The translations under genes and the position numbers were made by a program. From Umbilicaria muhlenbergii (lineage: Eukaryota; Ascomycota; Lecanoromycetes; Umbilicariales; Umbilicariaceae), in contig KK106983.1 in NCBI GenBank assembly GCA_000611775.1, positions 344,205 to 408,204 on the forward strand: a stretch of DNA of 64,000 nt, given 5' to 3'. The notes below the pieces were generated by a model that saw nothing but the letters and a program-made list of their open reading frames with translations, had not been told where the DNA came from and did not search any database. Shown here one piece after another: positions 1 to 10,980 of this stretch. How positions within the stretch are numbered: the first letter of the stretch is position 1; every line of letters starts with the position of its first letter.

Positions 1-3000
1 ACAAAGTTAAATCATCATCAAAGTTCAAGGCAAATGCACGGCAAGCTAATGAAAATTCAGGGCTGACAGAAGATTCAAAAAATTTGAAAGATTTAATTAA
101 TCAGGACAACAAGTTCAACTCAGATGAGCAAACATGAAAGACAGTGATTATGAAAGCTTTAATCAACCTAGAATTAACCTCTGACTGCTGAATTGTGAAC
201 TTCAGAGTGAGCCATCACATGACTCTGAATTGAGCAATTTTTGTTAAAATTCAGAACTATTACATGAAAGTCTGCTTAATCAATGAGCACTCAATAAAAG
301 CAGCTGATATGAGCAAGGTGAAAGTTGATTTTGAAGGAAGAAAACTCACTTTAAATGACATCCTCTATGTCTCTGAATTGAATGAAAATTTGCTGTCAAT
401 TGAGGCAGCAAGCAAGCATGAAATAACAGTTGAATTTGAGCTTAAAAATGTTGTTTTTAAACATAATGAAAGCATCATGATCACAGCAAATCAACATGAT
501 TCAATTTATGTTGTCAAGTCAATGAGCGCAAAAGTGACCTTTAAGGTTCAAGCTTATCAAAAATTGATGAGCAGCCTGACAGCCTCAGTGACAGCAGAGG
601 GAGGATCACCTACATTAAAGCTCACTCTGAAGTTAATGAGAGCAGTATTAAGCAGCATGATTGTCAGTTCTGTCACCTCTTATTTAAAAACAGGTTTAGG
701 GCACATTACCTCTGAAACCCCTGAAAATTTCAATTTTTTCACACAGGCTCAATCTGACTACTGGAAATGACATCAGAGGTTTAATCATGCTGAGGCAAGC
801 TGTATGCAACACCTCAAGCCGTGTGTGAAGGATATAACCTGTGAATTACATTTTAACAAGGTGAAGAAAGCCTGCTTGACATGCTTGCATAATAAGATGA
901 TACAAGTACAGGTCAAGAAGTCAAAGTCAACAGTTATAAAACATCTGCAATGAGTTTATTCAGACATTTGAGGAGCTTATCATGTTAATACTTTAAGTGA
1001 AAATCAGTATTTTGTTACCTTTACAGATGAATTTGCCTGATATTCTGATATTTTCTTAATGGCAAAGAAGATGAATATCTATGAAATATTCAAGACTTGA
1101 AAGATGAAAGCTGAGAAAGAAATCAGTGAGAAATTGAAGATTGTACAGGCTGACAATGACGGAGAATATATGAAATTGGCAAGCATATGAGGGTCAAAGG
1201 GGGTGAAATTTAAATTTATCATCATTTACACACCTGAGCAGAACAGCGTCTCTGAATGCTTAAATCATATGATTACAAAAGCAACTAGATGCATGCTTTA
1301 TGATGCTTAATTGTCAATTAAATTTTAAGATGAAGTCATCAAAATCATCTGCTACCTAAAGAATCACCTTCCTTTAGGAGATGATCATGAAGGAAGAACT
1401 TCATATAAATTATATAAGAGGTTTAAACCCTTCATTGAACACCTACGTTTATTCAGGTGTGTTGTTCATTGTCATATATTAAAGAAAAAACAGGTGAAAC
1501 TTGAAAACACGTCTTATAAAGGGGTTTTCATGAGTTATTGTAAGAGCAACCAGCAATTTCAGGTCTGAAACTAAGTGAAAAAACAGGTGAAAATACATAC
1601 ACACATTTTGTTCCTCAAGGGAGAGAAAGGCGGAAGCTTACTGAAAAATTCAGAATGTTTTGAAGCAAATGAGGACTTCATGAACTCATATACAGATGAT
1701 GATGATTACTCAGTGATTTTAACATCACAGGAACTTGCTCAGAGGTGCATTAAAAATGAGAAAGTAATGTCTTCAAGCTCTGAAGATCCTGAAGCAGTGA
1801 TGAATTTATCAGAGCCTCTGACGTCAACTCAGAGGCCTGAAAATCAAACTGAAAATTTTGAAGAAAATTTAAACAACAATGATATGCAACTGAAACAAGC
1901 TGAAGATAATGAGGAAGGTTCTTCTGACTCTGAAGAAGTCTCTGAAATCATACACTTGACCTTTAAATCAGTCACTGAAATTCTGAAGCAGAATTTGAGG
2001 CTGCTGTGACAGCAGGCCTCAGTGCCATACATTACTTGATCTGACTGAATAATGAAATCAAACCCTCACTATGTTAATATGACAGTGCAGAGGCATATAC
2101 ATGAGCCTTTTATGTACAAGGAGGCTGTCCAGAGCCTTACTTATCAGCATCAATGATTACAAGTCATAGAAGAAGAGTTAAATTCTTTAACAACAAACAG
2201 AACATGAGAATTGATTGAACTGCTTAAAGAGTGTCAATCAATCACTTTTAAATGAGTATTCAAGGTTAAATACACTTTCAGTGGCCTTATTGAGTGCTTC
2301 AAAGCCAGGTTAGTCACCAGAGGATTTTCTCAACAATATGAGATCAACTATGAAGAAACCTTTGCCTCAACTTTACATTTCAACTCACTATGCATGCTTC
2401 TGGCTATTGCAGCGTACAAAGACATGCATATACACCAAATGAACATTGTTAGCACATACCTCATCAGTGAGCTTGAAGAGGAAATATATATGAAACTTTC
2501 AGAGGAGTTGTCATACAAGAGGTTTAAGAAAATGACCTGTCACTTAATCAAGAGGTTATATGACTTAAAGCAGTTTGAATGAGTTTGAAACAACACCTTC
2601 TGAGTCACCCTACATGACCTAGGGTTTGTCAGACTGTTCAGAGACAATTTTGTTTTTCTAAATGAGAATTCAGAGGTAATTATTGCCCTCTATGTTGATG
2701 ATTTGCTCATTTTCTTGAAGGAAATGAAAGCAATTACAGAAGTTAAAATGAAGCTTTAAAAGGTGTACAATATGAAGAATTTAAGTGAGTTAAATGTCTG
2801 CCTCAGAATTCAAATACGCTGAAATCAAAAAAATTGAACCCTTATGATCAATCAATATGCTTATGTTAGCAAGGTTCTTAAGGAGTTCTTTATGAATCAT
2901 TCAAAGATCATTTCTACATCAATAGATGACTATGAATACATAAAATCAGCCCTAGATGATGAGCCAATGGCGGATCAATTGAAATATCAAAAGGCAGTCA

Positions 3001-3921
3001 GAAGCTTGATGTACATCATGACTGTCACTCACCTGAACTTGACCTTCACTGTGAGTAAATTCAGTCAATTTTGCCACGCTCTGTCTGTCTGAAATTAAAT
3101 AAACTTACAGCATGTGTTTTGTTACCTGCAAGGCATGAAAGACTTGAAAATTACATTTTCAGAGGCTACCTCTATGAGTATAAAGGGTTATTCAGACTCA
3201 GACTACGCTGAAGACGTCATGAACAGGAAGTTCACATACAGATATGTGTTTACTCTTGCTGAGGAAGCAATATCATGATCTAGCTGAAAGCAAAAGATCA
3301 TCATCACATCAATCATTGAGGCTGAATATGTTGAATTATGCAACACCGTCAAGACAGCAGCCTGAATCATGAAGTGACTTAAAGGAGTTAAGTTAACATG
3401 ATTTTTAAACTGTTCTTCAGCTCAATTATATGAGGACAATCAGTCAAGCATGAAGCTCATCAAAAATCCTGAATTCCACGCCAGGATCAAGCATATCAAG
3501 GTGCAGTATCATTATGTAAGGGAAGCCTTAAAAGATGACCTTATTATACTCATTTACATTCCTACTGCTGATATGCCTGCTGACTGCTTGATGAAGTCAC
3601 TTATGAGGGAGAAATTTCAGACTGAACTTTCCCTACTTGATCTCATCAACGCTTAGGGTTCTTCAGGACTGCTTTTTCAAGCTTAGTCAGTACAATCATT
3701 CAAAAGAGTGTACTGAAATCCTCTTTTGATGAACTCCCTAGGTCTTCAGAGCACGTGGTTGTCAACTCATGTTTTTATTTCAGTTCTAGTTGAGTCCTTT
3801 TGGCCGCCATTTTACCTATCACTTACAGAGGCCAAATCTAACGCTTGTTAAACATTATTTTATTCATTTTATGTTTCAGAGTTACCCCTGAAAGCCGCTG
3901 GCAGCGAAGCTGAAGAGGGAG
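1..3921 (+). mobile_element. Copia LTR retrotransposon fossil (Copia-1), 5' end outside window
   Basis: Decayed Ty1/Copia element on the plus strand. Stretches resembling the Copia protease/pre-integrase region (about 260-780), integrase (about 1000-1340), reverse transcriptase (about 2150-2900, with a recognisable YVDDL-type segment near 2690) and RNase H (about 3140-3650) lie in the order protease-integrase-RT-RNase H that defines Copia. An acidic spacer (about 1575-2010) separates integrase from RT, as is usual. A purine-rich tract ends at 3921, directly before an LTR. The element is broken in many places and is low in CpG, unlike the Copia element that follows. It is an old copy; its 5' LTR lies before the window. 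Confidence 0.8.
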
Positions 3922-4296
3922 TGTTGAATTTTGCTGATTCACCGCTGAGCAGACGTCATTGAGGCAGGGGTTTAGAGCAGGGGTTCCTAGCAAGAGAAGC
4001 AGTCACGTCATGAGTGTATGTATGTTTTGGCTTAGCGAAAAGCTCCTTAACATGTATATTAACAGCTCAAAAGCCTCAAGTTTCTGCTTTCTTCCTCACG
4101 TTCATTTATATCATTTGGGTGGTATGTTTTGGCTTAGCGAAAAGCTCCTTAACATGTATATTAACAGCTAAAAAGCCTAGAGTTTCTGCTTTCTTCCTCA
4201 CGTTCATTTATATCATTTGGGCGATATTTAGGCAGATACAATACATTTATTTGGCCTCTAAATAATCGTTCCTTACAACAATCACTTGCTTCAACA
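3922..4296 (+). repeat. Copia LTR at the junction of the two Copia elements
   Basis: A 375-bp segment starting TGTTGAA and ending TTCAACA, a perfect 7-bp inverted terminus typical of Copia LTRs. It follows a purine tract, as a 3' LTR of the upstream fossil would, and is directly followed by a primer-binding site, as a 5' LTR of the downstream element would be. It keeps several CpG sites. Its last 19 bases recur at 10341-10359, the end of the downstream element, but the rest does not match the short 3' terminal segment there. Confidence 0.65.
4021..4223 (+). repeat. 102-bp tandem duplication inside the LTR
   Basis: Two adjacent copies (4021-4122 and 4123-4223) begin TATGTTTTGGCTTAGCG and run through a C/T-rich stretch to CATTTGGG. 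They differ at only a few bases, so the duplication is recent compared with the decay of the upstream fossil. Confidence 0.85.
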
Positions 4297-4310
4297 GGTT
4301 ATGAGCCCGG
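4297..4310 (+). other. Primer-binding site for initiator-Met tRNA (anticodon region)
   Basis: GGTTATGAGCCCGG starts at the base after the LTR. Its complement, CCGGGCTCATAACC, is the anticodon stem-loop of eukaryotic initiator methionine tRNA. Copia-type elements are known to prime from an internal half of this tRNA. Position and sequence together make this a convincing primer site for the downstream element. Confidence 0.75.
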
Positions 4311-4642
4311 ATTTGCACACAAGAAGATTTAAGATTCTACACCCACAGCTAAGCTTCCGCAACAAGTGATAACTCCATTGATAAAAGAAGCTGACCTCTT
4401 TGATGCAGAAATTCAGTAGAAGTTCAGACTATCGAAAGGAGCGAGCCGGATGAACTTCCTTCCGGCAAGAAAAAGAAAAAAAAAAGAAAGTGCATCACAA
4501 ATGTCACAGCGTCACATATCACAGTAACAACCCCTGTGATTAATCAACTGAAACTGCATCAAGACGGAAGGGATTGAATCCGGTTACATGCGTCCAGCCA
4601 ACTATATTAAAACGGCAGGCTGCGCAAGAACAAGAGCGAAAC

Positions 4643-5365
4643 ATGTTGACCAGGTCCAGAATTGACCTCTCTCAACTGCCACCTCTACCTCCAAGGGAAC
4701 TGCTGCGTCTGCCTCCAAGAAGACTACCTCGACGGGTGTTACGCCATCCCTGGACAGACGAAGAACTTAACCTTATCTCGTACCTCCGGCTGCATCACCA
4801 CTGGACTTGGGACCGAATCCGAAAGACATATCTTCCGTCCGTATCGAAAAGTGCAATCAGTAACGCCTACACGCGTATATCTACTAAAGACCGGGTATAC
4901 CGCGCGTCAATCGTCGCTTCTCTGACTGCCAGTGCCTCGGGTAGCACTCACAACGAAGCTCTTATACACCTTCTTTCCTCTAGAGAAAGACCAAGCCAAC
5001 TTTCTCATCCTGCCCGTAGTCCTACTCCTCAGCCCAGACACAACGTTGAAGCCGTCACCTTATTTTCATCAAGCTCCGAGGATGGAAACAGCCCCATAGC
5101 CAAAGACAGCTCTGCGACTCGCTACGATCTTCGACCAAATAGACCTAGAAACTTTCAGGAGAATAGACCGCGATATCGAATTGACCGCCTACGATTTCCC
5201 CACTTCTTCAAGGCGTGCGAGAATCATTCGAAATTGCGCACGGTATCAGATAGAGACTACGTCCCTCCGTCTCATTCGCCTACGCCGGATTCATCTGACC
5301 GAAGTCCTTCTGTCGTCTCGAGCCAGCTCAGTGACGTATCAAGCCTAGAGCTTTTTTGGCCTTGA
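4643..5365 (+). CDS. SANT/Myb-like frame in the Copia-2 leader
   Basis: A 240-residue frame read from the first ATG (the frame is open from 4574). Residues about 35-84 resemble a SANT/Myb-type helix-turn-helix: HPWTDEEL, then HHHWTWDRI, with tryptophans at 37, 54 and 56 and a basic third helix. The N-terminus is Pro/Arg-rich. The C-terminal half is Ser/Pro-rich and disordered-looking, ending in a Ser-Asp module that is repeated at DNA level just downstream. It sits between the primer site and gag, so it is most likely an accessory frame of the retroelement, possibly a DNA-binding or targeting protein. It could instead be a captured host gene. Function is inferred from the fold only. Confidence 0.55.
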   Translation: MLTRSRIDLSQLPPLPPRELLRLPPRRLPRRVLRHPWTDEELNLISYLRLHHHWTWDRIRKTYLPSVSKSAISNAYTRISTKDRVYRASIVASLTASASGSTHNEALIHLLSSRERPSQLSHPARSPTPQPRHNVEAVTLFSSSSEDGNSPIAKDSSATRYDLRPNRPRNFQENRPRYRIDRLRFPHFFKACENHSKLRTVSDRDYVPPSHSPTPDSSDRSPSVVSSQLSDVSSLELFWP

Positions 5366-5449
5366 GGTACGCCCTGTCAACTCGTCAGACCGCGGCCCTT
5401 CCGTCACCCGAAGCCCGCTCAGTGACGAGTCAAGCTCAGAGTTCTTCAG
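5291..5449 (+). repeat. Degenerate direct repeat encoding a Ser-Asp module
   Basis: About 67 bp at 5291-5357 recur at 5383-5449 with scattered substitutions; both contain CTCAGTGACG followed by TCAAGC. In the first copy the reading is Ser/Asp/Val-rich. The pair lies between the SANT-like frame and the start of gag. Confidence 0.6.
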
Positions 5450-5473
5450 TGCAGAGGAGCGCCTGACCCCACC

Positions 5474-8400
5474 ATGACCGACACTGCAAAGTTTGAACAA
5501 TTCGGCCTAAACGCATTCTATAATGCCATCCCAATACTGGACAACGCCAACGATTGGTTCAAGTGGAACCAGAAGGTCAATGAGTTCATTCAAATTTCTG
5601 CTATCGCCGAAGATGGAGCGACTCCGCCACTGGAAGAAGAGGATGCACAACAGTGGTACCGTCGTCAGAAATTTTACTCGGCGATGATCACGGCGAAGCT
5701 GACACACAATGCTGCGCAACGGATTAACGCCTATAAGATCCATCAAGTGCAGTCCCTTCTCAGGACCGTCAAGGAGAGCTTCAAGCCAGAGGGCTCTGGA
5801 ACATATGTCAACCTCCAGCGGCGATACATGTCTCTCACACGACGGCAGTGCGGAAGTGCTCAAGCCCTTGGGGCCGAGATCAGAAGGATCCACGCCGAGA
5901 AACTCCTACTCGATCCTGACTGTGTCACTTCGGAAATCGAGAGAACCTTCTTCTTCATGCATGCGCTAGGTCCTGAGTATGAGAACTTTCGCGATCACAT
6001 ATTCAGACAAATGGACCTCGTCAACGATCGAGACGCAGACGGGAACGTCACCAGAGCGGCACCCACGTTTGACTACATCGAAAACAAGACAATCGAGGAA
6101 GAGCACAGGAAGGGACAGCTAAACAAACAACCAACTGAGGTGCAGGCACTTCCCGTCCTCGCTCTAATTCGGGGCCCTGGCCATAAGAAAGTCACGCCGT
6201 CGTCAGACGGAACCACTTGCCGCATCGAGATTGATAATGTCCCCTACTGTGCATTCTGTCGAAATCCCTATCACGTGGAAGATGAGTGCTTCAAGAAAAA
6301 CCCAAGACTGAAGACTCAAGGAAAGGACGGCAAGGGGCACAAAACAAGATTATCAAATTCACATCCTAACGGACGCAAGTCGTCGAAGAGGCACCACTCT
6401 ACAGATGACGAAGACGACGACGCGGGCGGCCCGAAAGAACCAAAAAGGCCGACCTTTATGGCGATGAATGCTACGGGGAAAGATGTTAATGCAGCATTTG
6501 GAAGGGACGTCGAAGGCAACCTTGCCGTGTTCGGCCACACTCTCGCAATGATGGCTACGAAGATATTAGCAATCCGTGATGCCTGGATCGTCGACAGTGG
6601 TTGTGCTCAGCATGTCTGCAACAACGCCTCGAGGTTCGTCCAGATAGACAAGTATCATGGACCACCACTCAGAAGCGTCGATGCCTCAACAAATCCGTCC
6701 GGAATGGGAACTGTGAATGTTCTGTGTAATGTACGAGGTAGAAGAAGATGGCTTGTTCTTGATGACGTCCTCTTCGTCCCGTCCGCACACGCAAACCTCA
6801 TATCCGTGCTCCAGCTACTCAAACGTGGAGCCAAGGTTGGGTTCTCAAGCCAAGGTGCTAGCATTCGCAACAAATCGAATAGAAAGAATCTATTCACCGC
6901 AAGTCAATATCAGGGAGTTTATGCGCTCGATCTATGGACGAACCTCTCTTTTCCAGCCTATCATGTCAGCCCGCAAATGACCCTTTGGCACAATCGATTA
7001 GCCCATCTGAGCGATGCGAACTTAAGACGACTCAAGAAGCAAGCTCATGGCATTCGAGACGTAGAGCCACGGGAACCATGCAATCCGTGCCTCCAGGGAA
7101 GAATGACCGAGAAGCCCCACAACCGCTCAGGTCGGAGGGGGGAATACCCAATGGAACTCCTTCACATGGACGTTGCAGGGCCGTTCGATGAGGGTCTCGA
7201 TGGCAGTCGTTACTGGCTCACTATCGTCGACGACTCGACTGGCTGGATCGAAATCATCCCCATACCACGAAGACAGGAATTTGTCATCGAATCGCTACGC
7301 TTCTTTCTCGACCATAACGAGCGTCCTGAACGGAAGTGTAGGCGGATACGTCTCGACCGGATCCCTGAGCAAGTGGGAGAAGAAATGAAGTTTATACTCT
7401 TCTCTCGGGCAATTCAAGCTGAGGTCACAGGCGTTGATCAACACCAGCAGAACGGCGTTGCTGAAAGAGCCCACAAGACAATATACGATCGAGTGGGACC
7501 TACACTAGCACATGCAAAGCTCCCATCAAAGTTTTGGCCCGAGATAGCTCGAACGGCAGCATACCTTTCGAACCGATCACCATCATCAAGGCTTCACATG
7601 ACACCGTACCAGGCATGGTATGGCGAGAAGCCTGATTTATCACGACTGAGGGTGATCGGGTCAAGGGGGGAATACCTAGTCCCACCCAAGCAAAGGAAGA
7701 AGCTGACGGAGCCAAGAACGAGGCCGTGCATCTTATTAGGCTACGAAGGAAACACCAACTACCGCATCCTACTAGAAGATGGAAGGATTGTTGGGACTCC
7801 AAACGCCGAATTCCAAGAAGCCCTTGTTACTCCCTCCACACAGACTATAGAAGATGTGGGAGCCAAACGATATGGCTTACCTGAGGCAACGGCTGCTGCC
7901 GCAGGGGGGAGCCTGACGGTGGGGCTACTCAATCAACCGTCGGTAAGTATACGGCAAGCATCCGTACCAGCCTCTGGACGCCACACATCCATGGCACCAC
8001 CAGAGCAAGCGCTGTCCCCACCGAGCAACGATAACTCGGGACAGCAAGCGCAATCTAGATCGAGTGACGAGGACTCACAAGCGCTATCCAAGTCGAGTGA
8101 CGATGACTCGCAAACACTATCTCAACCGAGTGACGATGACTCGGAAGGGCAAACGCCGTCTCAATCGAGTGACGATAACTCGCAGCCAGTTACTGAACAG
8201 GGAGACATGACCTTGTCGCCTATATGGAGTGATGACTCGTTTGGACCGTTTTCGGACGCTCTACGAGATCCGGTACAAGAAGTCGAGTCACTACCTGATG
8301 GCGACCAGCAACAAGACGACGCCCAACATGATCAAGTTTCAGGAAAACGGCTACGATATCCGAAACTCCAGCTTGATCGCCCAGTTCAAGGAGTGCGACA

Positions 8401-9943
8401 GGAAGCACTGACACACCATCCTGAACTGAGAATCCGTGTACCGCAGGCCATACAGGACGCATACAATGACAGCGAAGAAGAGCTTGCGCTGATAAATGTA
8501 CCTGAAGGCAACGTAATCCCAACGTTCTTAACAGTAGCTGCGGAAGAAACGGAACCCTTTGAACCAAAAACCCTTCATCAAGCTAAGAATGATACAAGCT
8601 GGCCTGAATGGGAAAGGGCAATGCTTGAAGAGGTCAATTCGCTTAAACAGAACAAAACATGGGAACTCGTTGACCCTCCCGGGAACCGACGCGTTCTCAG
8701 TGGCAAATGGGTCTTCAAGCTTAAACGAGGACCGCATGGAGAAGTCATCCGCCACAAGAGCAGATGGGTGGTGAGAGGTTTTACACAAGAAGAAGGTGTC
8801 GACTACGACGAAACGTTCGCTTCAGTTGTCAAGCCAATGAGCTACAAGGCTCTATTCGCGATCGGAGCCGCTCTGGGCCTTGAGATCGAACAGATGGACG
8901 TCAAAACCGCCTTCTTATATGGTGATATAGACCATGAGATCTACGTCGAACAGCCCCATCACATGACAGATGGCACGCCGAGGGTCTGCAAACTCCGAAA
9001 AGCGCTCTACGGCTTAAAGCAAGCTCCTCGCATCTGGTACCAGACACTCACGAACTTCCTACGCGATCTCGGCTTCGAGCCAATCAATGCCGACCTTGGT
9101 ATCTTCGTACGGAGCAACATGTACATCGCCGTGTACGTTGATGACCTCCTGATCGTTGGGCCTAGCATTGCAGAGATAAAGAGGATCAAGAGAGCTCTTA
9201 GAAACCGCTTCCAGATGACAGACCTTGGACCGTGCAGCTACTACCTCGGGATGTCCATCCAGCGAGACCGTCAGAACAGGATACTATACTTGAGTCAGGA
9301 GGCCTACATTGACAAGGTCATCCACCAATTCGGAATCAGCGACTGCACTCCCGTCAGTACGCCGATTGAGACCTCACCACCTACAGAGAACAGTCCCGAA
9401 TACAGCTGCCCTCCAAAACAAAAGGCCGAATATCAACGCATTGTAGGATCCTTGATGTACATTATGCTAGGGACCAGGGGAGACATAGCATATGCGGTCT
9501 CCATGGCGAGCCGCCACCTGGCAAACCCTGGGCCACAACACATGAAGCTCGCTCGACGCATCCTGCGATACCTCAAAGGAACAAAGGGTCTCAAGCTCAC
9601 ATACAAGGGCCGCCTTCGGATGCTAAAAGGATTCACGGACGCAGACTGGGCCGGCTGTCGCGACACACGACGATCAACTGCTGGATACTTGTTCAACATC
9701 GGAAGCGGAGCAATCAGCTGGCAATCCAAGCGCCAGAGCGTCGTTGCTTTGTCAACCTGCGAAGCCGAATTTATGGGACAGACACAGGCAACCAAAGAAG
9801 CAATCTGGCTGAGAAGACTCCTCCATGAGCTGAACCTAAGTCAAGGGAAAGCTGCAACAATAATCTGCGGCGATAACCAAGGAGCCATCGCTCTGTCCTC
9901 GAACCCGCAGTACCACTCACGAACAAAGCATATGGAAATCTAA
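5474..9943 (+). CDS. Copia gag-pol polyprotein
   Basis: A long single frame (1489 codons) with domains in Copia order: gag with a CX2CX4HX4C zinc knuckle near residue 258; aspartic protease with a DSG motif near 373; GAG-pre-integrase and integrase HHCC zinc region (HNRLAH near 505); integrase core from about 564; an acidic Ser/Asp-repeat linker about 849-903; reverse transcriptase from about 1078 with YVDDLLI near 1220; and RNase H with DADWAG near 1389. The product would form virus-like particles, reverse-transcribe the element RNA and integrate it. The start ATG is the first in frame and follows ACC. The family's C-terminal sequence is recognisable to about 10087. Confidence 0.85.
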   Translation: MTDTAKFEQFGLNAFYNAIPILDNANDWFKWNQKVNEFIQISAIAEDGATPPLEEEDAQQWYRRQKFYSAMITAKLTHNAAQRINAYKIHQVQSLLRTVKESFKPEGSGTYVNLQRRYMSLTRRQCGSAQALGAEIRRIHAEKLLLDPDCVTSEIERTFFFMHALGPEYENFRDHIFRQMDLVNDRDADGNVTRAAPTFDYIENKTIEEEHRKGQLNKQPTEVQALPVLALIRGPGHKKVTPSSDGTTCRIEIDNVPYCAFCRNPYHVEDECFKKNPRLKTQGKDGKGHKTRLSNSHPNGRKSSKRHHSTDDEDDDAGGPKEPKRPTFMAMNATGKDVNAAFGRDVEGNLAVFGHTLAMMATKILAIRDAWIVDSGCAQHVCNNASRFVQIDKYHGPPLRSVDASTNPSGMGTVNVLCNVRGRRRWLVLDDVLFVPSAHANLISVLQLLKRGAKVGFSSQGASIRNKSNRKNLFTASQYQGVYALDLWTNLSFPAYHVSPQMTLWHNRLAHLSDANLRRLKKQAHGIRDVEPREPCNPCLQGRMTEKPHNRSGRRGEYPMELLHMDVAGPFDEGLDGSRYWLTIVDDSTGWIEIIPIPRRQEFVIESLRFFLDHNERPERKCRRIRLDRIPEQVGEEMKFILFSRAIQAEVTGVDQHQQNGVAERAHKTIYDRVGPTLAHAKLPSKFWPEIARTAAYLSNRSPSSRLHMTPYQAWYGEKPDLSRLRVIGSRGEYLVPPKQRKKLTEPRTRPCILLGYEGNTNYRILLEDGRIVGTPNAEFQEALVTPSTQTIEDVGAKRYGLPEATAAAAGGSLTVGLLNQPSVSIRQASVPASGRHTSMAPPEQALSPPSNDNSGQQAQSRSSDEDSQALSKSSDDDSQTLSQPSDDDSEGQTPSQSSDDNSQPVTEQGDMTLSPIWSDDSFGPFSDALRDPVQEVESLPDGDQQQDDAQHDQVSGKRLRYPKLQLDRPVQGVRQEALTHHPELRIRVPQAIQDAYNDSEEELALINVPEGNVIPTFLTVAAEETEPFEPKTLHQAKNDTSWPEWERAMLEEVNSLKQNKTWELVDPPGNRRVLSGKWVFKLKRGPHGEVIRHKSRWVVRGFTQEEGVDYDETFASVVKPMSYKALFAIGAALGLEIEQMDVKTAFLYGDIDHEIYVEQPHHMTDGTPRVCKLRKALYGLKQAPRIWYQTLTNFLRDLGFEPINADLGIFVRSNMYIAVYVDDLLIVGPSIAEIKRIKRALRNRFQMTDLGPCSYYLGMSIQRDRQNRILYLSQEAYIDKVIHQFGISDCTPVSTPIETSPPTENSPEYSCPPKQKAEYQRIVGSLMYIMLGTRGDIAYAVSMASRHLANPGPQHMKLARRILRYLKGTKGLKLTYKGRLRMLKGFTDADWAGCRDTRRSTAGYLFNIGSGAISWQSKRQSVVALSTCEAEFMGQTQATKEAIWLRRLLHELNLSQGKAATIICGDNQGAIALSSNPQYHSRTKHMEI
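8019..8180 (+). repeat. Tandem Ser/Asp-coding repeat in the integrase-RT linker
   Basis: Five imperfect units of roughly 33-39 bp, each containing GAGYRACGAKRACTC-type sequence and encoding SSDDDSQ-like residues. Such acidic arrays vary in copy number by slippage. They sit in the poorly conserved linker between integrase and RT. Confidence 0.75.
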
Positions 9944-10243
9944 CGCAAGTGGCAAGGAGAAGTCCAAGACGCTGGCACAGTTGAACTAAAATATGTCCCA
10001 ACCACAGAACAAATCGCCGATGGGTTCACCAAGCCCCTTGCACGAGACAGGTTTGAGTGGTTTCGGAGAGGGCTAGGGGTTGAGTAATGCTCATGAACCA
10101 TCGAACCGGAGCCGAGACAAGCCATATAGGTACCCTTTCCTTTCTTTTCCTTTCGAAGGTTATTGGAAGGTTTTAACGGGGCCTATTACCACCGTGATGA
10201 ATGGTCGATGGATCTCCCGGCGATGGTCGCCATCGAGTGGGAG

Positions 10244-10359
10244 TGTCAAATACCACGGTGGCTGAAGCATGCGTGTAACAGATGTTGGGTACGCATATGT
10301 ATATATATGAGGCATCCCGCCTATTTGTATCATTAACAATACAATCACTTGCTTCAACA
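10244..10359 (+). repeat. 3' terminal segment of Copia-2 (short LTR)
   Basis: Starts TGTCAAAT after the purine-rich GTGGGAG and ends with the same 19 bases (ACAATCACTTGCTTCAACA) as the upstream LTR. A TATATATATG stretch lies inside it. It is much shorter than the LTR at the other end. Confidence 0.5.
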
Positions 10360-10980
10360 CACTCAGCTGCTACAAATGAGGACGCATATCCCGTACGACC
10401 TGCGCATTCCTGTCTTCTGTCTGCGAAAAAGACCTCCGTGTGGGATACCAGAGACAGAACTATGTGTCTCATCCACTGTTGTAATTGCGGGTACACGTTC
10501 TCGTCTTCCGAACGCCCCATCTGGTCTTGAACCCGATTAGGCTAATACGACTGCTATTCTTCACCATAGGATGTGCTTCTCGAATATCCAGGACATAGCT
10601 GAGCAGGATGGCGTGATCAACCGCATGGATAACAGGCAGCAGCAGCGACCTGATTTTCATTTCTCACTTTTCAATTTTGTTATTCGGAGCTTGGCAAAGT
10701 TGTCGTCTCCGACCACCATTACGAGAAAGTAACGCTGCGCTAATTTGATATTTTGAGAACTGCAACAGAGCGTGAAAACGGGAATTCATATCCCCGTTAC
10801 ATCTTGCACACATTACACCCTGCACTAATCGTAATATGCGCCACGATGCTATATAATAGGAAAGGCGGTTTCGGGGATCGCGATGCGCAAACCAAGGTTC
10901 GAAATAGGGATCTAGAATGATATGCATCGACACCTGTAGCGACATAGGATAGGGCCAGGAACCAGAGCCTGTAACCATCA
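10360..10980. other. Spacer without a supportable gene
   Basis: Several short overlapping frames exist on both strands, but none shows a recognisable motif, codon pattern or splice structure. Base composition is mixed and CpG is present. I see nothing nameable here. Confidence 0.5.

Larger units (their letters stand above)
3922..10359 (+). mobile_element. Copia LTR retrotransposon (Copia-2), nearly whole
   Basis: Plus-strand Copia element: LTR 3922-4296, primer site 4297-4310, leader with a SANT-like frame, long gag-pol frame from 5474, purine-rich segment before 10244, and a short 3' terminal segment 10244-10359. It looks almost whole, with about one visible break in the coding part. Base composition is much richer in GC and CpG than the other repeats here, and tryptophan is spelled TGG throughout its long frame, so it probably arrived recently or escaped the process that altered its neighbours. 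The two ends differ in length (375 against 116 bp), which suggests either a truncated 3' LTR or recombination with the upstream Copia-1 LTR. Confidence 0.75.

Noticed and set aside
10360-10980. Overlapping short frames on both strands as possible small genes
   Set aside because: No motif, splice structure or start context favours any one; overlapping openness on both strands points to chance.
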